Of a stretch of DNA of 64,000 bases, positions 1 to 8,265 are shown one piece after another. The DNA is from UBA2767 sp965228625 (GTDB lineage Bacteria; Pseudomonadota; Alphaproteobacteria; Rhizobiales; Methyloligellaceae): assembly GCA_965228625.1 (NCBI GenBank), contig OZ245829.1:806001-870000 (forward strand), written 5' to 3'. The notes beneath the pieces are model-generated. The model saw nothing but the letters and a program-made list of their open reading frames with translations. It made no database searches and was not told the DNA's origin. Position 1 is the stretch's first letter, and each line of letters begins with the position of its first letter. Both the position numbers and the translations under genes were made by a program.

Positions 1-769
1 TGATCTCCACGCCGGCGGTCAGGACCAATGCCAGCAGGACGCCGCCGACCAGCAGGGCCCCCGTCATCCGCGCCGCGTCCCGCGGCCGCAGGAACGCGAA
101 CACCAGGAGCAGCATGATCACCTGCAGATAGGTGATGCGCGCCTGAAAGATGACGATGCTGTAGACGATCAACGCGCCCGCGAGCACCATCGCCGGAAGC
201 GCCAGGAAGCGAACGCGGTCGACGAGCCATGCCATCGCCGCCGTGAGCGGAACGAGGCTCGTCCCTACGTAGTTGAAGAATAGCGGCGCGCTGTATCCCG
301 CCGGGGCCCAGATCTTGGGCGACAACTCCCTCAACGTCTCCTTGAACGGGTAAAGCAGGGCGTAAACAACACCGAGATTCAACACCAGCCGGAGCCAAGA
401 GCTGAACCGCTCAAAGAAGTTGGGGCTTGCCGCGACAACGAAGGCAATCCAGAGAAAGAAGGAGTCGATGAGATGAGAGGCGTCCCTCAGGGCCCAGATG
501 CCATGCAGCTCAAGGCCGCGGAACGCCTGGAGCGTGCCCACCGTCCACCAGATCAGCAAGGGCGTGAGCGGAGCCACGACGGCGAACCCTTGCAGTCGTC
601 TCAGATCGAAGACAAGGAACACCAGGAAGAACAGAACGATAAGTTCGGCCACGGGCACGCCCACCGACGTGCCCGGAGGGAACCGGACCAACATGAAACC
701 GCTGTTGAGGATCAGATACGCGCCGATGATCAGAAGCACGAATTGCGCGCGCAGGACGGAGAGGTTCAT
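1..769 (-). CDS. O-antigen ligase/polymerase-like membrane protein (partial, C-terminus beyond left edge)
   Basis: Reading the minus strand from an ATG at 769 gives an uninterrupted frame of 256 codons that runs off the left edge. It starts MNLSVLRAQFVLLIIGAY and is mostly hydrophobic segments separated by short charged loops, as in the WaaL/Wzy/EpsG type of polysaccharide ligases and polymerases. Its start codon overlaps the stop of the upstream flippase by 4 bases (ATGA, 766-769), so the two are probably translationally coupled. The diagnostic C-terminal periplasmic loop is outside the window, so ligase and polymerase cannot be separated. The role is inferred from topology and neighbours. 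Confidence 0.75.
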   Translation of the reverse strand, partial: MNLSVLRAQFVLLIIGAYLILNSGFMLVRFPPGTSVGVPVAELIVLFFLVFLVFDLRRLQGFAVVAPLTPLLIWWTVGTLQAFRGLELHGIWALRDASHLIDSFFLWIAFVVAASPNFFERFSSWLRLVLNLGVVYALLYPFKETLRELSPKIWAPAGYSAPLFFNYVGTSLVPLTAAMAWLVDRVRFLALPAMVLAGALIVYSIVIFQARITYLQVIMLLLVFAFLRPRDAARMTGALLVGGVLLALVLTAGVEI

Positions 770-2067
770 CGGCCATCACTCCGGCCGTGGATGCCGAACG
801 AGATAGCGGCCAATGCGGCACACTCATAAAGCCCGTAGGAGATGATGGCGCCGGCGACCCCATACGCGTCCACGAGCGGCATGATCGTCACGCCCATCAG
901 CAAAATGCCGGCGGCTGCAGCGTAGAAGTCGTATGCCGTCGCCTCCATCGCCTGAACCATGATCGAGACCGCGTTGCGCACGAGGTAGAGCCCCATGATG
1001 AAGGCGAACGCGACGACCAGAGCGCCGTGGCCCGAGTACTCCTGACCGAAGACGAGCGTCAGAAGCGGGCCGCCGAAGAGCGCGATCAGGCCCAGGCAAC
1101 AGGCGATGCCCAACTTGTAGCGCAGCACGAACGTGCCGACGAAACCGACGAGGCCGGCATATCCCCGTCTGGCGTAGGCGGCGGCCGCGCGGACATGGAC
1201 GACATTCGCAAAACCCTGGATCAGCACGTTCACCATGGTGACGAGTTGTTGCGCGGCGCGCACGATGCCGACCTCCGCGAGACCGAAGGTCGCCCCGATG
1301 ACCGTGTAAAGCAGGTTCTCGCGCGCCCACACCGAGAAGACGGTGGGCGCAAGCCAGCGCGCGAAACGCCATTGCCGCGCGGTGACATTGCGGAACACGT
1401 CCCGGTCGAACCGCATGCGCCGGAGCGCGACGGCTCCCGCACCCGCGCCGATGAACGATGCGACGGCCATGACGCCGATCGCGACGCCCGTCGTCATCTG
1501 ATCGCGCATGAAAAGAAATCCGGCCAGGAGCATGGCAAGCTGCCCGAAGTAGCGGACACCGTCCACCACAAGGCTCCAGCGCGGCTGCGAGAAAACGAAA
1601 TAGTACCGGCGCAGGAACTCGCTCGCCTGGGAGAACAGTACCAGCAGGGCGACCGGCACGGCGAGTTCGGCAAGATTCAGTTGGGAAACGTAAAGGCTGC
1701 TGCCCGCGAGAATGCCGAATACGAGGATCGTCGCCACCAACGCCAGGACACACTGTTGCAGCACGACGGTCCCGGTGTAGGCGGCGCGGTCGGAGGCCTT
1801 TTGCTTGACGCCGATGTTCATCATCGGCTGGACGATGAGCGCGATCTGCAGGTTCTGCGCGAAGAAGACGGCAAGCCACGCCAGGGCGAAGCGGCCGAAT
1901 TCCTCCACTCCCAGAAACCGCGCCAGGATCACTGTCGTGGCGAAATTCGTCCCACTGACAATGGCCTGGTCCGCCAGCGCCCAGTTCACATGGTTCAGCC
2001 GCTGCGCGAGCGCTCGCAGGCGTCGGATCGCCCCGCGAGTCTGGCTTTCCACAATGCTTGTCACCAT
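766..2067 (-). CDS. Wzx-type polysaccharide flippase
   Basis: The 433-residue protein is hydrophobic throughout, with about 12 predicted membrane segments. Its N-terminal pattern (ALADQAIVSGTNFATTVILA) is typical of the MOP-superfamily lipopolysaccharide flippases (RfbX/Wzx). These move undecaprenyl-linked repeat units across the inner membrane. It lies between a Wzc/GumC-like chain-length protein upstream and a ligase/polymerase-like protein downstream, all transcribed leftward, which is a usual order for a Wzy-dependent export locus. The family is clear; the carried glycan is unknown. Confidence 0.85.
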   Translation of the reverse strand: MVTSIVESQTRGAIRRLRALAQRLNHVNWALADQAIVSGTNFATTVILARFLGVEEFGRFALAWLAVFFAQNLQIALIVQPMMNIGVKQKASDRAAYTGTVVLQQCVLALVATILVFGILAGSSLYVSQLNLAELAVPVALLVLFSQASEFLRRYYFVFSQPRWSLVVDGVRYFGQLAMLLAGFLFMRDQMTTGVAIGVMAVASFIGAGAGAVALRRMRFDRDVFRNVTARQWRFARWLAPTVFSVWARENLLYTVIGATFGLAEVGIVRAAQQLVTMVNVLIQGFANVVHVRAAAAYARRGYAGLVGFVGTFVLRYKLGIACCLGLIALFGGPLLTLVFGQEYSGHGALVVAFAFIMGLYLVRNAVSIMVQAMEATAYDFYAAAAGILLMGVTIMPLVDAYGVAGAIISYGLYECAALAAISFGIHGRSDGR

Positions 2068-2134
2068 TTGCGGCGCCTGCTCTGTTCACATCGGGCCTGA
2101 CCTGGACAGGGCGGCCCGTCGAATTGGATCTGCC

Positions 2135-4369
2135 TTATGCGCCGGCTCCGACACGGTCCGTGCCGCGGCCGCCGGCAATCCCGGCGGTTGTCGCACCGGC
2201 TTCGTTCCGGCGCCCGGCCTGTTTGCGAGCGCGTTCTTCGTCGTCAAGGTCCGGATCCAGCGCCTTTTGCACCACACCGGCCGAGACGTCCTCGCGGGCA
2301 ATCGCCAGGTCCTCGAAATCCACGCCGTTGAGCGCGACACCCACGACCCGGGCGCCCCAGTTGTTGAGCGCCGACAGAGCCTGCGAAACGACGTGCTGCC
2401 GGGTTTTGTCCCATCGCACGACCAGCAGCGTCGCGTCGGCCTGACCGGCCAGCACGCACGCGTCCGGGTTCGCGGTCACCGCGCCGGTGTCGATGATGAT
2501 AAGGTCGTAGTGCTCACGCGCCGACGCCAGCAGGTCGGTGAACTGGCGCGAGCCGGCAAATCCACTGCTGCCCTGAGTCCCGGCCAAAGGCGGCAGCAGG
2601 TCCAGTCCCGTCACCGCGTCCTGATAGACCGGCGAACTCTCGTCTTCCCGGGTTCCGTTGTGGCTGAAGGCCGAGGCGCCGAAGACGCGGCGCAGAGCCG
2701 GCTTTCTCCAATCGCCGTCAATCAGCAGGACCTCCAGGCCGTCTGCCGAGGCGGCCTGCGCGAGACTCGCTGCGACAAGGGTCTTGCCCTCAAACTCCAC
2801 CGCCGAAGCAACTGCGAGCACCTGAACCGGGTTGTAATCATCGGCAAGCCCCAACCCCAGCTCGAGCGACGCTATACTCTGGGCGAACGCGCTGTTCGGC
2901 GCATCGATGACCGCACGCTCGATGTTGCGGCGCGTTTGGGCATATTCCGCGTCGCCGGCGGATATTCGCGGCAGTGCGGCGACAGTCGGGAGTTTTAGCG
3001 CGTCGGAGACATCGCGCCCGGACCGGAACGTGCCGCGGTTCATTTCGAGAACGAAGGCAAGCCCCATGCCGAGTGCCAGCGATCCGACCGCCGCCAGCAA
3101 CAGCACCCTGCGTTTCGACGGAAAGCTGGGCTTCACGGGAACCTGCGCCGACTGAATGAGGTGGAAGTTTGCGAAGTCACCCGCCGATTGCTCGAGGGTT
3201 TCGTTGGAACGGTTCAGAAATGCCTCATAGATCGCCCGGTCCGACGCCGCCTTGCGCTGCAGGTCGCGCAGCTTGACGAGCGCTGAACTCTTGTCCTGGA
3301 TGCCGCCGATCGTCTTGTCGAAATTGCCCCGGATCAAGGCCTCGCGATCGCGCGCGGCGCGGAATTCGACCTCAAGATTGTCGAGCACGCGCCGGCCTTC
3401 GCCGTCGATGTGGCGGCGCAGGCTCGCCACCTCGGCCCGTACCTGCTTGAGCTGCGGGTGATTGGGCAGCAATGTCGAGTTCAGAGACGCCTCGCGTTGC
3501 GATGCGGCGGCCAGTCGATCGCGCAGTCGGGTCATGGTTTCCGACTGCGCGACGTTCGCAAGCTGACCATAGTCACGTGACTTCAGGAGTTCACGGACCT
3601 GGTCGACCCGTGCGCGTGCTTCTTCGGTCTTGGTCCCGGCCAGCACCAGTTGCTCGTTGAGCCGGTCAACATGCTGCTCGCGCAGTTTCTCACCGCTCAC
3701 GTAGCTCAGGTTGTGCTCGCTCGTGAACTTCTCGACCTGATCTTCGGAGTCCCGCCAGCGCTTGCGCAGGCTCTCGGTCCGTTCGTCGAGCCACTGCGTG
3801 GCAAGCGGCGTCTCACTCGCCCGGCTCTCAAGATGCCGGGCAAGAAAGATATTGACGATAGCGTTGGTGATGCGCGCGGACTTCACGGCATCCTCTGACT
3901 GGTAGGACACGGTGATGAGGTTCGTCCGGTCCGGATGCGCAACCGTGACCTTTCTCTTGAAACGCTCCAGAAGCAGCATTCGTTGCCGATCCGCGGCCGA
4001 GCGGTCTGCGGCGGCGCCTCCCGCGAAAACGCCCGTCAGCGCGCCTAGCAAATCCGTCCGGTTCAGTTCCGGATCATCGGACAGCTTTTCGCGTTCGATC
4101 ACTTCCAGAAGAACGGCGGGCGACTCAATGGCGGCGAGTTCACCGGAGATCAGCCGGTCCAGGAGATCGGCTCCGACCGACAGCTTTTGCTCGTTGATCT
4201 CAAATCTGTTCGGGTTGTATTTGAGGGTCGCCTCGGCGGTAAACCTGGGCGTCACGAGCATGATGAAGAGGACGGCAGCGAGGAGCCCGGCGGCGAAGAC
4301 GCCGACGATGAGGCGCCGCCAGCGCCGCAGCGTAACCAGAATGTCCTTGAGCTGCAGATTCTCTTCCAT
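2135..4369 (-). CDS. Wzc/GumC-like polysaccharide co-polymerase with BY-kinase domain
   Basis: This 744-residue inner-membrane protein has a Wzz-type N-terminus with a first membrane segment near residues 20-40. A long coiled-coil periplasmic part follows, with a second membrane segment near 420-440. The C-terminal third is a CpsD/CapB-type P-loop kinase: Walker A VEFEGKT near residue 525, Walker A' VLLIDGDWRKP and Walker B LIIIDTGAV. These proteins set chain length and help export of the glycan. The tail after the kinase domain is rich in Ala, Gly and Arg and has no tyrosine, so the usual autophosphorylated Tyr cluster is missing. It is probably the first gene of the leftward operon with the flippase and ligase genes. 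Confidence 0.88.
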   Translation of the reverse strand: MEENLQLKDILVTLRRWRRLIVGVFAAGLLAAVLFIMLVTPRFTAEATLKYNPNRFEINEQKLSVGADLLDRLISGELAAIESPAVLLEVIEREKLSDDPELNRTDLLGALTGVFAGGAAADRSAADRQRMLLLERFKRKVTVAHPDRTNLITVSYQSEDAVKSARITNAIVNIFLARHLESRASETPLATQWLDERTESLRKRWRDSEDQVEKFTSEHNLSYVSGEKLREQHVDRLNEQLVLAGTKTEEARARVDQVRELLKSRDYGQLANVAQSETMTRLRDRLAAASQREASLNSTLLPNHPQLKQVRAEVASLRRHIDGEGRRVLDNLEVEFRAARDREALIRGNFDKTIGGIQDKSSALVKLRDLQRKAASDRAIYEAFLNRSNETLEQSAGDFANFHLIQSAQVPVKPSFPSKRRVLLLAAVGSLALGMGLAFVLEMNRGTFRSGRDVSDALKLPTVAALPRISAGDAEYAQTRRNIERAVIDAPNSAFAQSIASLELGLGLADDYNPVQVLAVASAVEFEGKTLVAASLAQAASADGLEVLLIDGDWRKPALRRVFGASAFSHNGTREDESSPVYQDAVTGLDLLPPLAGTQGSSGFAGSRQFTDLLASAREHYDLIIIDTGAVTANPDACVLAGQADATLLVVRWDKTRQHVVSQALSALNNWGARVVGVALNGVDFEDLAIAREDVSAGVVQKALDPDLDDEERARKQAGRRNEAGATTAGIAGGRGTDRVGAGA

Positions 4370-4497
4370 AACCTTTCACACCGCCCTGTAAATCCAGCTT
4401 TTTTCCGCATTGAAGCTATGCAAACGTGGTGCCCGCCTCAACGGTGTATGGCGTTTGCGGTTAACGGCCGATCCGGCTGAAAACCGCGCATCTTCGG

Positions 4498-5934
4498 CTA
4501 CTCGGCGGCGCGGTTGTACGCGTCTTCGCTGCGCACGACGTCGTCCTCGCCGAGATATGTGCCAATCTGAACCTCGATGATCTCGAGGGGCACTTTTCCG
4601 GGGTTTTCGAGCCGATGCCACTCGGTGGCGGAGATGTAGAAGGACTCGTTCTCGCAGACGAGTTTGCGCTCCTCCCCGCGCACCACGAGCGCGGTTCCCT
4701 TAACCACGACCCAGTGCTCCGATCTGTGGTGGTGCATCTGCAGCGACAGCTTCGCCTTCGGCTTGACGTGCAGCAGTTTCACCTGAAAGCGCGGGCCGGC
4801 ATTCAGCGTTTCGAAATATCCCCAGGGCCTGTAATCACGCACGTGCTGCTCGTGCTCATTGCGATTGTTCTTCGCGATTCGTTCGACGATCCTCGGCACG
4901 TCCTGTGAACGTCCGGCGTCGCTGACAAGGATCGCATCGGGCGTATCGACAATGATCAGGTCGTTGACGCCGACCGCGGAGACAACCGAACGGTTGGAGT
5001 GGATGTAGCAATTGTGCACGTCCTCCAGGAACGCATCGCCAACAATCGCATTGCCGTTGTCATCGCGCTCCGCGAGGTCCAGCAATGACGACCACGAGCC
5101 GACATCGCTCCATCCCGCATCGAACGGGAGGACGGCCGCCGTCTTTGTGCGTTCCATGACTGCGACATCGACAGAAACCGCCGGGCTGGTCATGAAACTC
5201 CCCGTGTCGAGCCGAATGAATTCCAGATCGCGCCGGGCTGCCGCGCAGGCTCCCTCGCAGGCGGCCAGGATTTCCGGTTCCAGCCGCCCCACTTCATCGA
5301 GAAACGCCGCCGCCGGCAGGACGAAGATGCCGCTGTTCCAGAAGACGCCGCCCTCATCGAGATAGCGCTGCGCGGTGTTCCTGTCCGGCTTCTCGAAGAA
5401 GGCCTCGACCTGGCATGCACCGGACGCACCGCCACCCAGCGGTTTGCCCTTGCGGATGTAACCGTAGCCGGTGTGCGGCGATGTCGCCTCGATGCCGAAC
5501 AACACGAAGTGCCCCCCTGCGGCGACCTTTGCCGCCGCCCGCACCGCTTCGGCAAACCGCTCGGGTTGCTCGATGACGTGATCGGACGGCATGACAATGA
5601 GGATCGCGCCGGGGTCCTCGTTGACGACCGACAGGGCAGCGACGGTGATCGCCGGCGCCGTGTTCCGGGCGACGGGTTCGAGCATGATGGCCCGCGGCGT
5701 AATGCCGATGTCCTCGACTTGCTCACGGACGAGAAAGCGGTGCTCCTGGTTGCAAAGATAGGTCGGCGCCTCGAAGCCATCCTTCTCGGGCAGCCGCAAG
5801 CTGGCGGCCTGCAGAAAACTCAGCTCCTGATTGTCTGAGAAACGGATGAACTGCTTGGGATATTTGGCGCGCGAGAGCGGCCAAAGCCGGGTCCCCGAGC
5901 CACCCGACAGTATGATCGGAAATATCCTGGACAT
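4498..5934 (-). CDS. manC: mannose-1-phosphate guanylyltransferase / mannose-6-phosphate isomerase
   Basis: The 478-residue length matches the bifunctional type II enzymes (ManC/AlgA/XanB). The N-terminus holds the nucleotidyltransferase signature (ILSGGSGTRLWPLSR, residues 8-22) and the KYPKQF motif. The C-terminal cupin contains the metal-site motif MHHHRSEHWVVVKG near residue 400, typical of the phosphomannose isomerase half. It makes GDP-mannose in the cytoplasm. The GDP-mannose 3,5-epimerase gene about 1 kb away can use this product. Its 5' end faces the WecG-like gene, so the 118-base gap at 5935-6052 should hold two divergent promoters. Confidence 0.95.
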   Translation of the reverse strand: MSRIFPIILSGGSGTRLWPLSRAKYPKQFIRFSDNQELSFLQAASLRLPEKDGFEAPTYLCNQEHRFLVREQVEDIGITPRAIMLEPVARNTAPAITVAALSVVNEDPGAILIVMPSDHVIEQPERFAEAVRAAAKVAAGGHFVLFGIEATSPHTGYGYIRKGKPLGGGASGACQVEAFFEKPDRNTAQRYLDEGGVFWNSGIFVLPAAAFLDEVGRLEPEILAACEGACAAARRDLEFIRLDTGSFMTSPAVSVDVAVMERTKTAAVLPFDAGWSDVGSWSSLLDLAERDDNGNAIVGDAFLEDVHNCYIHSNRSVVSAVGVNDLIIVDTPDAILVSDAGRSQDVPRIVERIAKNNRNEHEQHVRDYRPWGYFETLNAGPRFQVKLLHVKPKAKLSLQMHHHRSEHWVVVKGTALVVRGEERKLVCENESFYISATEWHRLENPGKVPLEIIEVQIGTYLGEDDVVRSEDAYNRAAE

Positions 5935-6052
5935 GAGCTTTTGCTTTCGCCGCTTTGCGGGTCAGTTGCGAAGGTCCGGGCCATCTTGGCAGCTTTTCCC
6001 GCGCTTAGAACGCAGCATTAGCAATTAACCCTAAGACGCGTTTCTGCGAATC

Positions 6053-6904
6053 TTGAGTCGACTTAACAAGGCTCGCGTCCAAGACTTCGTGAGAGCTTTC
6101 GAGCGTGCGCGAAGGACCAAGTCGGTGGGCCAATCCCGACCATTCAGGACAATCTCCATTCTCGGCATACCGGTCGGTGCCGTGGACATGCCGCTGACCC
6201 TGGAAACGCTCGCCGCATGGATCAAAGGCGGAAAAAGCCGATATCTGTGCGCGACCGACGTTTACAATGTCACCAGCGCGCGAACGAACGACCGGCACAA
6301 GGCGGCGCTTCTCGGTGCGGATCTGATCATTCCCGACGGGATGCCATTGGCGTGGATCGGCCGGTTGCGCGGCAGCAGACGGATCGAACGCGTGTGCGGG
6401 CCCGACCTCTTGCTTGCCGCCTGCGAACGCTCGCAACGCGAAGGCTGGCGCCACTACTTCTACGGGGGTGCAGAGGGTGTCGCCGATCAACTCGCGAACG
6501 AGCTGAAAAAGCGCTATCCGGGTCTCCAGGTGGCCGGTGCGGAATGTCCGCCCTTCCGGCCGCTCACCGACGACGAGGTGGAGCGCATGGTCGAACGGGT
6601 CGAAGGCGCCGAAGCCGACATTGTGTGGATCGGTCTTGGTTGTCCGAAACAGGAAATCTGGATGCACGACCACGTCCACCGTTTCAAGGGCACGGTGCTG
6701 ATCGGCGTCGGAGCCGCATTCGACTTCCACACCGGACGCCTGGCGCGCGCACCCCTCTGGATGCAGAAAGCCGGCCTGGAATGGCTGCACCGCTTCGCCT
6801 CGGAGCCGAAACGGCTGTGGCGGCGCTACCTGATTTACGCGCCGCGGTTTGTTTTTCTCAGTCTGATCGAGACATTTGTCCCGGCCAAGACAGTCAGGGA
6901 GTAA
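6053..6904 (+). CDS. WecG/TagA/CpsF family glycosyltransferase
   Basis: The 283-residue protein carries the family pattern: LGIPVGAVDMPLTLE near residue 37, IPDGMPLAWIGRLRG, VCGPDLL, and near the C-terminus GVGAAFDFHTGRLARAP. The family transfers ManNAcA, ManNAc, Glc or related residues to undecaprenyl-linked intermediates on the cytoplasmic face of the membrane. The frame opens with TTG at 6053; a GTG at 6125 is an in-frame alternative lying just before the conserved region, so the start is uncertain. It stands alone between divergent manC and a convergent epimerase, and a good terminator follows it. Confidence 0.88.
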   Translation: MSRLNKARVQDFVRAFERARRTKSVGQSRPFRTISILGIPVGAVDMPLTLETLAAWIKGGKSRYLCATDVYNVTSARTNDRHKAALLGADLIIPDGMPLAWIGRLRGSRRIERVCGPDLLLAACERSQREGWRHYFYGGAEGVADQLANELKKRYPGLQVAGAECPPFRPLTDDEVERMVERVEGAEADIVWIGLGCPKQEIWMHDHVHRFKGTVLIGVGAAFDFHTGRLARAPLWMQKAGLEWLHRFASEPKRLWRRYLIYAPRFVFLSLIETFVPAKTVRE

Positions 6905-6923
6905 CGGAGCGCCGAGCGGCAAT

Positions 6924-6957
6924 CGGCCCTGCCGATCCCGCAGGGCCGTTCTGTCTT
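6924..6957 (+). terminator. intrinsic terminator after the WecG-like gene
   Basis: A 9-bp perfect stem (CGGCCCTGC, 6924-6932, with GCAGGGCCG, 6940-6948) encloses a 7-base loop. It is followed by TTCTGTCTTT. It sits in the short gap between two convergent genes, 20 bases after the glycosyltransferase stop. Confidence 0.75.
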
Positions 6958-6973
6958 TCAGCTCTGGATGAGA

Positions 6974-7969
6974 TCACTCCGCCGCGACACCAACACTGTT
7001 GCTGCCCTGCAGCAGTTGGAGTTGCCGCTCGATCCATGGATAGGTCTTTCGCAGCCCCTCGGCCAACGGCTCCGACGGTTTCCAGCCCAGCCGTTTGCCA
7101 ATCAGCTCATTGTGCGAATTGCGGCCACGTACGCCGAGCGGCCCCGGTATATGCCGGAGCGCGAGTTGCTTGCCCGCCACCTTCTTGATCATCTCGGCGA
7201 GTTGGTTGATCGTCACCATCTCTTCAGAGCCGACATTGACGGGCTCGGCCATATCGGAACGGGTCAGACGGACCGTCGCTTCCAGGCACTCGTCGATGTA
7301 GAGGAACGAACGCGTCTGCTCGCCGTCGCCCCAGATTTCGATTTCGCCGCCATCGGGCGCTTCGGCCACTTTGCGGCATAGCGCGGCGGGAGCCTTTTCC
7401 TTGCCACCCCTCCACGTGCCTTCCGGCCCGAATATGTTGTGGTAACGGGCAATCCGCGTCTCCATGCCGTAGTTGCGCCGATAGGCCATGTAAAGGCGCT
7501 CGCTGAACAGCTTTTCCCAGCCATACTCGCTGTCCGGATTTGCCGGATAAGCGCTGTCCTCACGCGTGACGGGCTTGTCGGGATCGAGCTGATTGTATTC
7601 GGGGTACATGCAGGCGGAGGATGAATAGAACACCCGCTTCACGTTCCGGTTCTTGCACGCCTCGAGGATGTTGAGATTGATCATCGCCGAGTTGTGCATG
7701 ATGCCGGCATCGTGCTCCCCGGTGAAAATGTAGCCGGCGCCGCCCATGTCGGCGGCCAGTTGATATACCTCGTCGAAGCGGCGATCGACGATCTCACGGC
7801 AATTCTGCGGTTCGCGAAGATCGGCAATAAGGAAATCGTCGGCTTCGGTTTCGCCGAACTCGGGAAACTTGAGGTCGACGCCTCGCACCCAGAAGCCTTC
7901 CCGCTTCAGGCGCTTTACGAGGTGCGATCCGATGAAGCCGCCCGCCCCGCAAACCAATGCAGTTTTCAT
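6974..7969 (-). CDS. GDP-mannose 3,5-epimerase (GME-like, NAD-dependent epimerase/dehydratase)
   Basis: I place the start at the ATG at 7969, giving 331 residues, because the Rossmann motif begins directly after it (MKTALVCGAGGFIGSHLV). Further upstream the open frame shows no family similarity. The protein resembles plant GDP-mannose 3,5-epimerase closely: QLAADMGGAGYIF, FYSSSACMYPEYNQL, a YGWEK pair for the SDR Tyr/Lys, YHNIFGPEGTWRGGKEKAPA, WGDGEQTRSFLYIDEC and HIPGPLGVRGRNSHN. The Cys of SSSACMYP and the Lys of GGKEKAPA match the acid/base pair known from the plant enzyme. It would turn GDP-mannose into GDP-L-galactose and GDP-L-gulose. The 296-base gap up to the divergent sugar transferase should contain both promoters. 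Confidence 0.9.
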   Translation of the reverse strand: MKTALVCGAGGFIGSHLVKRLKREGFWVRGVDLKFPEFGETEADDFLIADLREPQNCREIVDRRFDEVYQLAADMGGAGYIFTGEHDAGIMHNSAMINLNILEACKNRNVKRVFYSSSACMYPEYNQLDPDKPVTREDSAYPANPDSEYGWEKLFSERLYMAYRRNYGMETRIARYHNIFGPEGTWRGGKEKAPAALCRKVAEAPDGGEIEIWGDGEQTRSFLYIDECLEATVRLTRSDMAEPVNVGSEEMVTINQLAEMIKKVAGKQLALRHIPGPLGVRGRNSHNELIGKRLGWKPSEPLAEGLRKTYPWIERQLQLLQGSNSVGVAAE

Positions 7970-8265
7970 TTCGCTGTGCTCCCAAACTCTCGAAAACGCT
8001 CTCCGTGCCGTTTGACGCCCCGGAGGACGCGAGTGTTTCAAACTGACACCAGGACCAAGAGTCTTCTGCTTGTTTGCTGCTCGTACGCAAGGCGCGTACC
8101 AGTTTGGGTCGCGAGATAACCGCTTCTGAAATCCGTCCTCGGAACCGAGGTTTACCTTAATTGGTTGAGCATTAACGTGAATCACACGGCAGAGTTGAGT
8201 GCGCGCCGCCACTGACCAAAATGGCGTTAACAAAAGCTGAAGATGCCATGCGGAGGACCGCATGG

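Noticed and set aside
787..2100. Plus-strand open frame of 437 codons opposite the flippase
   Set aside because: Composition is Asp/Arg/His-rich without hydrophobic core or motif; the flippase frame is clearly the real one.
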